NCBI RefSeq assembly: GCF_049647105.1
Contig: NZ_JBARWZ010000328.1
Location: 14,888 to 78,887 of the forward strand
Reading direction: 5' to 3'
DNA length: 64,000 nucleotides
Origin: Actinophytocola sp049647105
GTDB taxonomy: Bacteria > Actinomycetota > Actinomycetes > Mycobacteriales > Pseudonocardiaceae
Shown here: in pieces, positions 40,123 through 47,843 of the stretch
How the letters are laid out: every line of letters begins with the position of its first letter
Numbering within the stretch: position 1 is the first letter of the stretch
Notes under the pieces: model-generated
The model's input: the letters and a program-made list of their open reading frames with translations, nothing else
The model's database searches: none
What the model was told of the DNA's origin: nothing
Program-made: the position numbers and the translations under genes

Positions 40123-40415
40123 TGCGCCCGCCAGGTGTCCGGGACCGTCGACTCGGCCTGCTCGGTGAGCGACGCGGACTGTGTGAGGCCCAGCGCCGAC
40201 ACGTCCACGCCGGTCAGGGCCGCACGCAGCGCGTGCTTCGTGCGCTGGTTCGCCTGTGCGGTCGCCAGCGTGATCGCCTCGACGACCGTGCAGGCCAGCG
40301 CCGTGGCCCCCTGGTCCACGGCCTGTTGCGACAGCGTGAGGCCCGCCAGCGCGCCACCGGGGAGGACCTCCGCCGTCACACCGCGCAGCGTCGCCGCGCC
40401 CTTGATCTCACTCAC
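40119..40415 (-). CDS. Small protein of a WXG-CHAP cassette (98 aa)
   Basis: The protein begins MSEIKGAATLRGVTAEVLPG and is mostly Ala/Thr-rich helix with one Cys; a short beta-rich head is followed by two probable helices. It may be a reduced YbaB-like or ESX-associated protein, but I cannot assign a family. GTG 40415 overlaps the CHAP gene stop (GTGA), and its own stop overlaps the next gene. The three genes are therefore made as a set. Confidence 0.7.
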   Translation of the reverse strand: MSEIKGAATLRGVTAEVLPGGALAGLTLSQQAVDQGATALACTVVEAITLATAQANQRTKHALRAALTGVDVSALGLTQSASLTEQAESTVPDTWRAQ

Positions 40416-41467
40416 TTGGGGTGCACCCCTCCGTAGAAGGTCGAGCTGGACAAGGTGTGCGTCACGCGCCGCACCTGGTCGGATGAGTTGCCCTCGATCA
40501 GGGTGACCTGGTTGCCGTCCACTTTCTCGACGATCCCGATGTGCGTGCTCGTCTGCGGGCTCTGCGGCCCGGTGCCGAACAGCAGCACATCACCCGGCCT
40601 CGCATGGTCGAGGCTGTTCTTGCCGTACGCGAGGCCGCGATCCTGGCCCCACTCGTAGACGTCGCCGGTGAACGGAAGGATCCCGATGTCAACCCCTGAT
40701 TTCTGCCAGACCCACGTGGCGTAGTTGGCGCACCACGGGCCGGTCGGGCCGTACTTGTTCCTGTTGCCCGCACCCTCGTGGTAGCCGAGCTGGCTGCGGG
40801 CGCGGTCGACCACCCTCTTGCCGACCGCGCCGCCGCCCTTGCCGCCGCTCTTGCCATCACCCTTGCCGCCGTTGCCCGCCGGGTGCTTCTTCTTCCGGTT
40901 CCCCGGGTCCGCGAAGCCGTCGTGCTCGACGCGGCGCTCCAGCTTGCGCAGGTCCTCCGCCGCGTCCTTCATCTCGCCCTGGACGGCACGCAGGTGCTTG
41001 ACCGACTCGTTCGTGTACGTCCGCACCAGGTCCACGACCTGGCCGACCGCACGCAGCAGCGCCGCCCGCTGCCCCGCGCCCTGCACGGCCCGCGCACTGT
41101 CGAGGATCGCGGCGGCCCTGGTCGTGTACTCGTCGACGAGGTGCGCGACCGCGCGGTGGTTGGTGTCCAGCGACGACGCCGTGGCCGCGACGATCGACGC
41201 GCCCTTCGCCGACGACGCCGCCGTCACGTCGAGGGCCTTGGACATCGTGCGGGACTTGCGGTCGAAGCCCGCCGCGGCCTTGCCCTCCCAATGGCTGGTG
41301 GCGGTCGCCGCGGTCGACTTGTGGTCCGCGTGATGGCGCTCGACCGCACGCGCGGTCGCCTCGAGCGCCGCCTGCGCCCGGTGCGCGTCCTCCGCCTTGC
41401 CTGCCAGCTTGTTGCGGTGCGCGACGAGCTGCCCCGCCACCTTCCGCGCGATCACCTGCGAGTCCAT
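40412..41467 (-). CDS. WXG100-like N-terminus fused to a CHAP amidase/endopeptidase (351 aa)
   Basis: Residues 1-180 are helical with a W60-E-G62 motif in HWEGKAAAGF, resembling the helical hairpins exported by type VII (ESX) systems. There is no Sec signal. A Gly/Lys linker (about 190-216) leads to a CHAP domain (about 218-351) with the catalytic Cys C246 in GPWCANYATW, H309 in THIGIVEKV and E325/N327 in IEGNSSD. It probably cleaves peptidoglycan after type VII export. ATG 41467 is chosen over a longer frame because the family-like helix begins there. Confidence 0.85.
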   Translation of the reverse strand: MDSQVIARKVAGQLVAHRNKLAGKAEDAHRAQAALEATARAVERHHADHKSTAATATSHWEGKAAAGFDRKSRTMSKALDVTAASSAKGASIVAATASSLDTNHRAVAHLVDEYTTRAAAILDSARAVQGAGQRAALLRAVGQVVDLVRTYTNESVKHLRAVQGEMKDAAEDLRKLERRVEHDGFADPGNRKKKHPAGNGGKGDGKSGGKGGGAVGKRVVDRARSQLGYHEGAGNRNKYGPTGPWCANYATWVWQKSGVDIGILPFTGDVYEWGQDRGLAYGKNSLDHARPGDVLLFGTGPQSPQTSTHIGIVEKVDGNQVTLIEGNSSDQVRRVTHTLSSSTFYGGVHPK

Positions 41468-41529
41468 GTGCCCACGATCCGGCGTGCCGTGCACCGGTGG
41501 AAGTGCCGGTGCACGGACAGGCACACGCG

Positions 41530-42672
41530 CTACTCGGGCAGTGCTGTTCCCAGCGCGCGGACGTCGATGCCGATGCCGAGGAAGAAGCTCACCCGCTGCT
41601 TGTCGAGGGGGTCGCCGGAGGTCAGCGCCGCGAAGCAGCGGCCGCCGAACGCGGCACGCAGCTTCGGGTACACGACCCTGCCCGCCACCGCGTGCTGGAG
41701 CCGCAGCGCGAGCGAAACGGACCCGCCCCGCGCGCCGTAGGAGATGGCCACCGACTCGGCGGTGTCGAACACGAACATGTTGCCCTCGGCGTAGGCCTTC
41801 GCGCGGGCCGTCTCGTGGAAGCGGCCGAACAACTCCGCGTCGGCGACGATCACCCGGGGGCGGAACACGCCGAGGTCGGTGAACAGGTCCTCGGAGTCGG
41901 GGGCGTGGCCGAGCGTGGTGCGCGTGTACACGCAGGCCAGCGTGATCAGCCTGGTCGGCAGGTCCGCGAGCGGCGCGAGCACCAGCAGCGAGTTACCCGC
42001 CCGCAGCAGCGCCGGGTGGGTCGCGATCGTCGCGCGCACCTCCGCCAGCAGCTCACCGTGCGTCAGCTCGACCCGCTTCGGGTGGTCACCGGGCGGGTAC
42101 ACGAGCGTCGCGATGTCGTCGGCCCGCACGGCCAGCCTGCGCTCGTGCGCGCGGTCGTCGAAGATCGGCGTGCCGAGCGCGGTCAGCTCGTCGACCGCGG
42201 AGGGCACCTCATCGTCGCCATCGTGCACTCCGACGTCGAGCTGCCACACCCAGGCGATCTCGGGCAGCCGGTCGACCACGTGCCGGACCGTCTCGCGGTG
42301 CTCAGCGGTCTCCACGACCACCGCGCAGGCGCCGGAGTCCGACAGGATCCACTCGACCTCGGAGTGCGTGGCGGTCGGGTCGATCGGCACCGTCGGGCAG
42401 CCCACCGACCAGCACGCGAAGTCGAACAACGACCACTCGTACCTGGTCGCGGAGAAGATCGCGACCCGGTCGCCAGGACGCAGCCCGGCGGCGATCATGC
42501 CCTTCGCCAGCTCGAGCACCTGCGTGGCGAACTCGCGGGTGGTCACGTCCGCCCACGAGCCCGCGTCGCGGCGGCGGAAGCCGATGGTGGCGCCGAACCG
42601 GTCCGCGTTCGCCCAGACCATGTCGGTCAGGCTCTCGGTTCCGGTCCCCGTGCCGGTCGCGCTGTCGGTCAC
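41530..42672 (-). CDS. Truncated, degenerate acyl-CoA synthetase homologue (380 aa)
   Basis: Residues 15-375 align by eye with the first part of FadD15-type enzymes (VWANADRFGATIGFRRR, GDRVAIFSATRYEWSLFDFA). The ATP-binding motif, normally YTSGTTGRPKG, is YPPGDHPKRVELTHG at 192-206, losing the Ser/Thr/Gly core. The protein stops at FFLGIGIDVRALGTALPE, just before the usual GYGLTE motif, so the adenylate-binding and C-terminal domains are missing. It cannot be a normal ligase. The gene position equals Rv2187 (fadD15). GTG 42672 has a TAGTTT box 7 bases upstream. Confidence 0.82.
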   Translation of the reverse strand: MTDSATGTGTGTESLTDMVWANADRFGATIGFRRRDAGSWADVTTREFATQVLELAKGMIAAGLRPGDRVAIFSATRYEWSLFDFACWSVGCPTVPIDPTATHSEVEWILSDSGACAVVVETAEHRETVRHVVDRLPEIAWVWQLDVGVHDGDDEVPSAVDELTALGTPIFDDRAHERRLAVRADDIATLVYPPGDHPKRVELTHGELLAEVRATIATHPALLRAGNSLLVLAPLADLPTRLITLACVYTRTTLGHAPDSEDLFTDLGVFRPRVIVADAELFGRFHETARAKAYAEGNMFVFDTAESVAISYGARGGSVSLALRLQHAVAGRVVYPKLRAAFGGRCFAALTSGDPLDKQRVSFFLGIGIDVRALGTALPE

Positions 42673-42679
42673 ACCAGGC

Positions 42680-42685
42680 AAACTA
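42680..42685 (-). promoter_or_regulatory. Leaderless -10 element (TAGTTT) of the truncated synthetase gene
   Basis: TAGTTT on the minus strand ends 7 bases before GTG 42672. An intact promoter argues that the degenerate gene is still expressed. Confidence 0.55.
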
Positions 42686-42733
42686 GCGTGCCGGGTCGAG
42701 AAGCCTGTCCGCAGGCCGTGACATGCTGCACAC

Positions 42734-43105
42734 GTGCCCGCTGTTGACGTGATCGACGAGACCTTCCTCGCCGTGCCGCCGGACACCGTGGCGGCCGCGT
42801 TCGCCGATCCGCGTGCCTGGCGCCGGTTCTGGCCCGACCTCGACCTCGAGGTGTACGCCGACCGCGGCGCGCAGGGTCTGCGGTGGACGGTGCGTGGTGC
42901 GCTGGTCGGCACGATGGAGGTGTGGCTGGAGCCCGTGCTGGACGGCACGGTCCTGCACTACTTCCTGCGCGCCGACTTCCCGCCGAGCGTGCCCGGCCGT
43001 GCGCTGAAGGAGATCGCCCGCCGCCAGCGCGCGGCGAAGGCGGTCGCGCTGGACCTCAAGTTCGTGCTGGAGGACGGCAGACGTCCCGGCGTACCGCCCG
43101 CATAG
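42734..43105 (+). CDS. SRPBCC/polyketide-cyclase-fold protein (123 aa)
   Basis: The start VIDETFLAVPPDTVAAAFAD and the later LDGTVLHYFLRADF strand are typical of START/SRPBCC ligand-binding folds. There is no signal peptide and no catalytic motif. CATGCT lies 6 bases before GTG 42734, a near match to the leaderless box. It is divergent from the truncated synthetase and is followed by a phosphoesterase and a second SRPBCC gene; lipid or polyketide binding is only a guess. Confidence 0.83.
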   Translation: MPAVDVIDETFLAVPPDTVAAAFADPRAWRRFWPDLDLEVYADRGAQGLRWTVRGALVGTMEVWLEPVLDGTVLHYFLRADFPPSVPGRALKEIARRQRAAKAVALDLKFVLEDGRRPGVPPA

Positions 43106-43108
43106 TCT
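43103..43108 (+). promoter_or_regulatory. Leaderless -10 element (TAGTCT) of the phosphoesterase
   Basis: TAGTCT ends 7 bases before ATG 43116 and includes the previous gene's TAG stop. Confidence 0.5.
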
Positions 43109-43115
43109 CCTACCC

Positions 43116-43901
43116 ATGCGGGTTCACGTGGTTTCGGACGTGCACGGCAACGCCGAGGCACTCGCGCGTGCCGGCGACGGCGCGGACGCGCTCATCGTGC
43201 TCGGCGACCTGATCGACTTCGTCGACTACCACGACCACGGCGGCGGCATCCTCGGCTCGGTGTTCGGCGCCGAGAAGGTCGCCGAGTTCGCGCGGCTGCG
43301 GCGGGAGCGGCCTGCCGAGCTGCCCGCGTTCAGCCGGGCGCTGTGGGCCGGGCTCGGTGACCCGCAGGAGGTCGTCGGCGACGCGGTGCGTGCCCAGTAC
43401 ACCCGTCTGTTCGCCGCGATGACCGCGCCGACCTACGCCACGCCGGGCAACGTCGACACGCCCGGCCTGTGGCCCGAGTTCGCCGGTGACAACGTGCACA
43501 TTCTCGACGGCGAGGTGGCCGAGATCGGCGGGCTGCGGTTCGGGTTCGTCGGCGGCGCGCTGCTCCCGCCCGGGATCACCGCCCGCAGGCCAGGGGTCTT
43601 CCGGCCGTACCTGCGCACCGAGGAGGACTTCGCGGACGGGGTCGCGCGCCTGTCCGACGTGGATGTGATGTGCACGCACATCCCGCCGGACGTGCCGGAA
43701 CTGACCTACGACGTGGTGGCGCGGCGGTCCGAGCTGGGCTCCCCTTCGCTGCTGGACCTGATCATGAAGCAGCAGCCGAGGTGGGCCGTGTACGGCCATG
43801 TGCACCAGCCGCTCACACCCCGCATGCGCGTCGCCTACACGGAGTGCGCGAACGTCGGGCACTTCCAGCGCACCCAGCGGCCCTACGTGCTGCGCTGGTG
43901 A
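43116..43901 (+). CDS. Calcineurin-like metallophosphoesterase (261 aa)
   Basis: All five metal motifs are present in order: VVSDVHGN (about 5-12), VLGDLIDF (about 29-36), TPGNVDTPG (about 109-117), MCTHIPPD (about 185-192) and GHVHQP (about 228-233). It is cytosolic with no signal. The family cleaves phosphomonoesters or diesters; the substrate cannot be read here. Length is ordinary. It is in line with the SRPBCC genes but has its own leaderless box. Confidence 0.92.
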   Translation: MRVHVVSDVHGNAEALARAGDGADALIVLGDLIDFVDYHDHGGGILGSVFGAEKVAEFARLRRERPAELPAFSRALWAGLGDPQEVVGDAVRAQYTRLFAAMTAPTYATPGNVDTPGLWPEFAGDNVHILDGEVAEIGGLRFGFVGGALLPPGITARRPGVFRPYLRTEEDFADGVARLSDVDVMCTHIPPDVPELTYDVVARRSELGSPSLLDLIMKQQPRWAVYGHVHQPLTPRMRVAYTECANVGHFQRTQRPYVLRW

Positions 43902-43915
43902 GGCCTACGCTCGGG

Positions 43916-43921
43916 TAGCCT
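43916..43921 (+). promoter_or_regulatory. Leaderless -10 element (TAGCCT) of the SRPBCC-ArsA-ROK operon
   Basis: TAGCCT ends 7 bases before ATG 43929. The next three genes follow closely or overlap, so it may drive all four. Confidence 0.55.
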
Positions 43922-43928
43922 CCCCGGC

Positions 43929-44366
43929 ATGGCCGACGAGTCCACCCAGTCCATCGTGGTCGACGCACCACCGCAGGACATCATGGCGGTGATCGCCGAC
44001 TTCCCGGCGTACCCGGAATGGGCCAACGCCATGAAGAAGGCCGAGGTCCTCGACGAGTACGAGGACGGCAAGGCACGTGAGGTGCGGTTCACGCTCGACG
44101 CGGGACCGTTCAAGGACGTGTACTCCCTGGCATACGAGTGGGCGGCCGATGGCCTCTGCGTCGACTGGCACCTGGTGAAGGGCCAGATGCAGAAGGCGCA
44201 GAAGGGCCAGTACCTGCTCACCCCGGAGGGAGACAAGACGAAGGTCACCTACACCCTGTCGGTGCAGCTGGTCGTGCCGATGATCGGCCTCTTCCGCCGC
44301 AAGGCAGAAAAGGTGATCATGGACACCGCGCTGATGGAGCTGAAGCGCCGGGTAGAGGGCGCATAG
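43929..44366 (+). CDS. SRPBCC-fold cyclase/dehydrase-like protein (145 aa)
   Basis: Typical marks are QSIVVDAPPQDIMAVIADFP at the start and the central beta strands REVRFTLDAGPFKD and DKTKVTYTLSVQL, then the long C-terminal helix (KVIMDTALMELKRRVEG). It lies directly before an ArsA-like ATPase, the same pairing as Rv2185c-Rv2184c in M. tuberculosis, so the two probably act together. The ligand is unknown. Confidence 0.9.
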   Translation: MADESTQSIVVDAPPQDIMAVIADFPAYPEWANAMKKAEVLDEYEDGKAREVRFTLDAGPFKDVYSLAYEWAADGLCVDWHLVKGQMQKAQKGQYLLTPEGDKTKVTYTLSVQLVVPMIGLFRRKAEKVIMDTALMELKRRVEGA

Positions 44367-44375
44367 CCGAATGCG

Positions 44376-45506
44376 ATGAACGACCGACCGGTGCGGCTCA
44401 TCCTGTTCACCGGCAAGGGAGGTGTCGGCAAGACCACCCTTGCCGCGGCGACGGCCGCCCGTCTCGCGGTCGGCGGGCACAAGGTGCTCGTCGCCTCCGC
44501 CGACTCCGCGCACTCGCTCGGTGACGTGTTCGGTGTCCAGGTCGGCCCCGAACCGTCCGAAGTGGACACCTGTCTGTACGCCGCGCACGTCGACCCGCGC
44601 GGGCTCGTCGACCGGTCGTGGCAGTCGATCCGCAAGGAGCTGCACGGCGCGCTGTCCGGGCTCGGACTGTCCGATCTGGACGCCGCGGAACTGACCGTGC
44701 TGCCCGGCGTCGACGAGCTCCTCGCGCTGAGCGAGGTGGCACGGCTCGCGTCGGAGGGGCGGTGGGAGGTCGTGGTCGTCGACTGCGGGCCGACCGCGGA
44801 GACCCTGCGGTTGCTCGCGTTGCCGGAAGCCGTCGGCGGCTACCTTGAGCGGGTCTCGCTCGGCAGCCACGTCGCGCGCCTCGCCACGCACCTGGACCGG
44901 TTGCGGGACCTGCTGGTCGACCCGGCGCGGACGTCCGTGCGGCTGGTGCTGACGCCCGAGCGGCTGGTGGTCGCCGAGACGCGGCGGACGCTCGCCGCGT
45001 TGGCACTGCGGGGAATCCGCGTCGACGCGTTGATCGCGAACCGGCTCGTGCCGCCCGCCAAGCGGTGGCGGGGACCGGCCGCGAACTGGCTGCGCACCCG
45101 GCGCGCGGAACAGGACATCGTGCTGTCCGAACTGGACTCATCGACCACGCTGCCCGTCCGGCGGGTGGTGTACCGCGCGACGGAACCCGTTGGAGTGAAC
45201 GCGTTGTCGGCGCTCGCGGACGACCTCTACGGTACCGACGATCCACTCGCGACCACCGGACCGTACGCCGCGCCACTGCTGTCGATCGCGACCGTCGACG
45301 GCGGTTACGAGCTGACCGTCGCGCTGCCGCTCACCGAGTCCTCCGATGTGGACCTCGCACGGGTCAGGGACGACCTGGCGGTCACCGTGGACGGGGTGCG
45401 GCGGCTCGTCGCGCTTCCGGTGCTGCTGCGCAGGCACACTGTGACCGACGCGGTGACCGGGCCGAACGGGCTGGTGCTGCGCTTCGAGGCAGGAGAACCC
45501 GCGTGA
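44376..45506 (+). CDS. ArsA/Get3-like anion-transporting ATPase family protein (376 aa)
   Basis: The deviant Walker A motif FTGKGGVGKTTLAAATA (about 9-25) has the signature lysine of the SIMIBI class; switch-like VVVVDCGPTAETLR follows near 127-140. There are no arsenite-binding Cys, so arsenic transport is unlikely. The C-terminal beta domain (about 310-376) is typical of the actinobacterial branch. It overlaps the next gene by GTGA and follows the SRPBCC gene by 9 bases. A role in delivery of hydrophobic cargo is inference. Confidence 0.9.
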   Translation: MNDRPVRLILFTGKGGVGKTTLAAATAARLAVGGHKVLVASADSAHSLGDVFGVQVGPEPSEVDTCLYAAHVDPRGLVDRSWQSIRKELHGALSGLGLSDLDAAELTVLPGVDELLALSEVARLASEGRWEVVVVDCGPTAETLRLLALPEAVGGYLERVSLGSHVARLATHLDRLRDLLVDPARTSVRLVLTPERLVVAETRRTLAALALRGIRVDALIANRLVPPAKRWRGPAANWLRTRRAEQDIVLSELDSSTTLPVRRVVYRATEPVGVNALSALADDLYGTDDPLATTGPYAAPLLSIATVDGGYELTVALPLTESSDVDLARVRDDLAVTVDGVRRLVALPVLLRRHTVTDAVTGPNGLVLRFEAGEPA

Positions 45507-45853
45507 GTGCTGATCCGGGAAGCCGTCTGGTCGAGGAGCTGCGGCTCCTCGCCGACGCGGTCGCCGACCGGGCCGGTCCGTGGCTCGACCGGGTCGCGGC
45601 CGACGGGTCGGGAGGTGCCACGTGCGCGTGGTGCCCGCTGTGCGCGGCGGTCTCCGTGGTGCGGGGGGACCCGAACGAGTTGGCCGCCCGTGGCCTCGAC
45701 GCCGCGGCCGATCTGGTCGCCCTGCTGCGTGCGGTGCTGGCGGACCGATGGGAGCCCGGGGTGTCGCACATGCCCGGTTTCACGCCATCGTCGCACTCGT
45801 CGTCGACGTCGGTGAAGGTGCAGCACATCCCGGTCCGGCGGGAGCCTCGTTGA
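45503..45853 (+). CDS. Small protein with a CxxCxxC cluster (116 aa)
   Basis: A helical N-terminus (LVEELRLLADAVADRAGPWL) is followed by GATCAWCPLCAAVSVVRG with three cysteines in CxxCxxC spacing, then another helix (AADLVALLRAVLADRW) and a Ser-rich tail ending QHIPVRREPR. It corresponds in place to Rv2183c. GTG 45503 overlaps the ATPase stop and its own stop overlaps the ROK start (TTGA), so it is fully coupled on both sides. A metal site is possible; the function is unknown. Confidence 0.85.
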   Translation: MSADPGSRLVEELRLLADAVADRAGPWLDRVAADGSGGATCAWCPLCAAVSVVRGDPNELAARGLDAAADLVALLRAVLADRWEPGVSHMPGFTPSSHSSSTSVKVQHIPVRREPR

Positions 45854-46800
45854 GGGCCAAGACGACGATCGGGGTGGACATCGGGGGGACGAGCGTGCGG
45901 GCCGGGGTGGTGGACCGGCACGGCAACGTCCTCGACACCGCGCGTGCGCCGACCCCGGCGGGTGAGGCCGCGCTGGAGGACGCGATCGTGTCGGCGGTGA
46001 CCGGGCTGCTCGGCGGCAGGCACCGGGTGACCGGCGTCGGTCTCGCGGTGGCCGGTTTCGTGACCACCGATCGACGGTCGGTGATGTTCGCGCCGCACCT
46101 GGCGTGGCGCAACGCGCCCGTGGGTGACCGCATCTCGAAGCGGCTCGGGCTGCCGGTGGTGCTGGAACACGACGCGAACGCGGCCGTCCTGGGTGAGCAC
46201 CGGTTCGGCGCCGCCCGCGGTGCCGGGGTCGTGCTGCTGGTCGCGATCGGCACCGGCATCGGCGGCGGTCTGCTGTTGAACGGTGAGCTGTTCCGCGGCG
46301 CGCACGGGGTGGCGCCGGAACTCGGTCATCTGCGGCTCGTGCCTGGTGGGCGCGCGTGCCCGTGCGGCAAGCAGGGTTGCTGGGAGCGCTACTGCAGCGG
46401 CACGGCGCTGTCGACGACGGTGATCGAACTGCTGGCCAGGCACCCGGGCCGGTCGACGCTCCTGCTGCGGGACTCGGAGGACGCGCGGGCGATCACGGGC
46501 AGGAAGGTGGCGTCGGCAGCGCGCGAGGGTGATCCGCTGGCTCAGCGTGCGATGTCCGAACTGGCCCGCTGGCTGGGCGAGGGCCTCGCACTGGCGGCCG
46601 ACATCTACGACCCGGAGGTCGTCGTGATCGCGGGCGGCGTCTCGGAGTCGGCCCCCCTGTTCCTCGACGACGCCCGCGACCACTACAAAAAGATGATCAC
46701 CGGCGCCGGCTACCGCCCCCTGGCCCGCATCCGCACCGCCCAACTAGGCGACGACGCAGCCCTGGTAGGCGCAGCAGCCCTAGCCGCAGAAAACTGCTAA
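45850..46800 (+). CDS. glkA: ROK-family glucokinase (316 aa)
   Basis: This cytosolic sugar kinase has the ATP motif GVDIGGTSVRAGVV (about 8-21), the sugar-binding LEHDANAAVLGEH and APELGHLRL, and the ROK zinc site ACPCGKQGCWERY (about 175-187). TTG 45850 is taken because it overlaps the previous stop and has ggag upstream. Length fits glucokinase. Gene order differs from mycobacteria here, where a polyphosphate glucokinase is elsewhere. Its 3' end abuts a repeat array. Confidence 0.92.
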   Translation: MRAKTTIGVDIGGTSVRAGVVDRHGNVLDTARAPTPAGEAALEDAIVSAVTGLLGGRHRVTGVGLAVAGFVTTDRRSVMFAPHLAWRNAPVGDRISKRLGLPVVLEHDANAAVLGEHRFGAARGAGVVLLVAIGTGIGGGLLLNGELFRGAHGVAPELGHLRLVPGGRACPCGKQGCWERYCSGTALSTTVIELLARHPGRSTLLLRDSEDARAITGRKVASAAREGDPLAQRAMSELARWLGEGLALAADIYDPEVVVIAGGVSESAPLFLDDARDHYKKMITGAGYRPLARIRTAQLGDDAALVGAAALAAENC

Positions 46801-46826
46801 CCCCCACCCCCCACCCCACCCCACCC

Positions 46827-47121
46827 CGCGAGTCCACGCTTCAGAACCCGCGAGTCCACGGTTCAGAACCCGCGAGTCCACGGTTCAGAACCCGCGAGTC
46901 CACGGTTGGGGACCAGCGAGTCGGCGGTTGGGGACCAGCGAGTCGGGGGGTGGGGGACCCGTCAGTCGGTGGTCGCGCCTATCGGTGTTAGACCCGAATC
47001 GCCAACTCGGCGGTCCCGAATCGAAGACTCGCGGGTCCCCAACCGTGGACTCGCGGGTTCCGAACCGTGGACTCGCGGGTTCCGAACCCCCGACTCGCGG
47101 GTCCCCAACCGTGGACTCGCG
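46827..47121. repeat. Converging 22-bp repeat array (6 + 6 units)
   Basis: Left arm: units at 46827, 46849, 46871, 46893, 46915 and 46937, each about 22 bp with consensus cgcgagtccacggtt then cagaacc. Right arm: the reverse complement, units at 46990 (degenerate), 47012, 47034, 47056, 47078 and 47100, with aaccgtggactcgcg at their ends. A unique centre of about 30 bp (46960-46989) separates the arms. Variation rises toward the centre. The array fills the gap between the convergent glucokinase and membrane-protein genes; no protein is supported in it. Units also contain ggttc/gaacc, so each can fold alone. Confidence 0.9.
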
Positions 47122-47144
47122 GGTTTGGGTGGGGTGTTTGGGGG

Positions 47145-47606
47145 TTAGATTTGGGCGCCGTCGTCTCGGGGGCCGGGGTTCTTGGGGGTTTGGTGGGCTC
47201 TTAGTAGGAGCATGCCGCCGCCGGAGGTGATCGACAGTAGGGCGATCGGGGTGGCCAGGCGGGGGTCCAGGCCGACCAGGGACGGGATGATCAGCAGGAC
47301 CACGCCGACCACGATCAGTACCAGGGCCACGATCGTCATCGGGCGCAGCTTCGGTAGGGGTGGTGGCTCCGGGGGGACGTAGTGCTCCTCCTCGGTGCCC
47401 CACGACCAGTCCCAGTCGGCGTTGTGGCCGCGCCACGCCTGTGAGGGCTCGACCGGACGGGTCACCGTCGGGGTGGGAGCCGTCGGTGGGTCCGGTTCGT
47501 CCGGTGGGTCGGAGACGTCCGGCATCGTCCGGCCGACGCCCTCACGTTCCAGATCCGCCACGATCTCCGCGAACGCGGCATCCACGTCGTCAGGCCGGTC
47601 CGACAC
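47145..47606 (-). CDS. Tail-anchored-like membrane protein of unknown function (153 aa)
   Basis: GTG 47606 is chosen because ggagg lies 5 bases upstream. Residues 1-85 are acidic and proline-rich with a Trp cluster (HNADWDWSWGTEEEHYVPP); two transmembrane helices follow at about 90-109 and 118-136, with a short polar end. No catalytic motif is seen. The gene converges on the glucokinase across the repeat array and is divergent from the acyltransferase. I recognise no named family. Confidence 0.78.
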   Translation of the reverse strand: MSDRPDDVDAAFAEIVADLEREGVGRTMPDVSDPPDEPDPPTAPTPTVTRPVEPSQAWRGHNADWDWSWGTEEEHYVPPEPPPLPKLRPMTIVALVLIVVGVVLLIIPSLVGLDPRLATPIALLSITSGGGMLLLRAHQTPKNPGPRDDGAQI

Positions 47607-47843
47607 CCAGGCCTCCTCGGTTCGCGAGCCAGCGGGCAGGTGCTGACGCCATGGTCGCACGAAGTGGGCCAACCATGGCGGGATCCCTCCTCCATGTTTA
47701 CTCGTTGGGTACCGTGGGTTGTCCGGGAGAGTTAGTCCTGTTACATGTTCCGACATTCGGGTGGCGAAGCATTGTGTGCGTCCGTCACCCTTCGTACGCT
47801 CGACAAACGGCGGATGCCGCGGCGAAAGGGAGGCACGGGACCG

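Noticed and set aside
42683..42948. N-terminal extension of the truncated acyl-CoA synthetase
   Set aside because: The frame is open but Ser/Arg/Thr-rich and antisense to the SRPBCC gene; GTG 42672 with a leaderless box gives the family-like start.
46827..47121. CRISPR array
   Set aside because: Units abut with no unique spacers, the arms are in opposite orientation, and no cas gene is near.
46906..47230. Short plus-strand proteins with repeated RGSRTVDSRV-like units
   Set aside because: They are only translations of the 22-bp array; composition follows the repeat and there is no ribosome-binding site.
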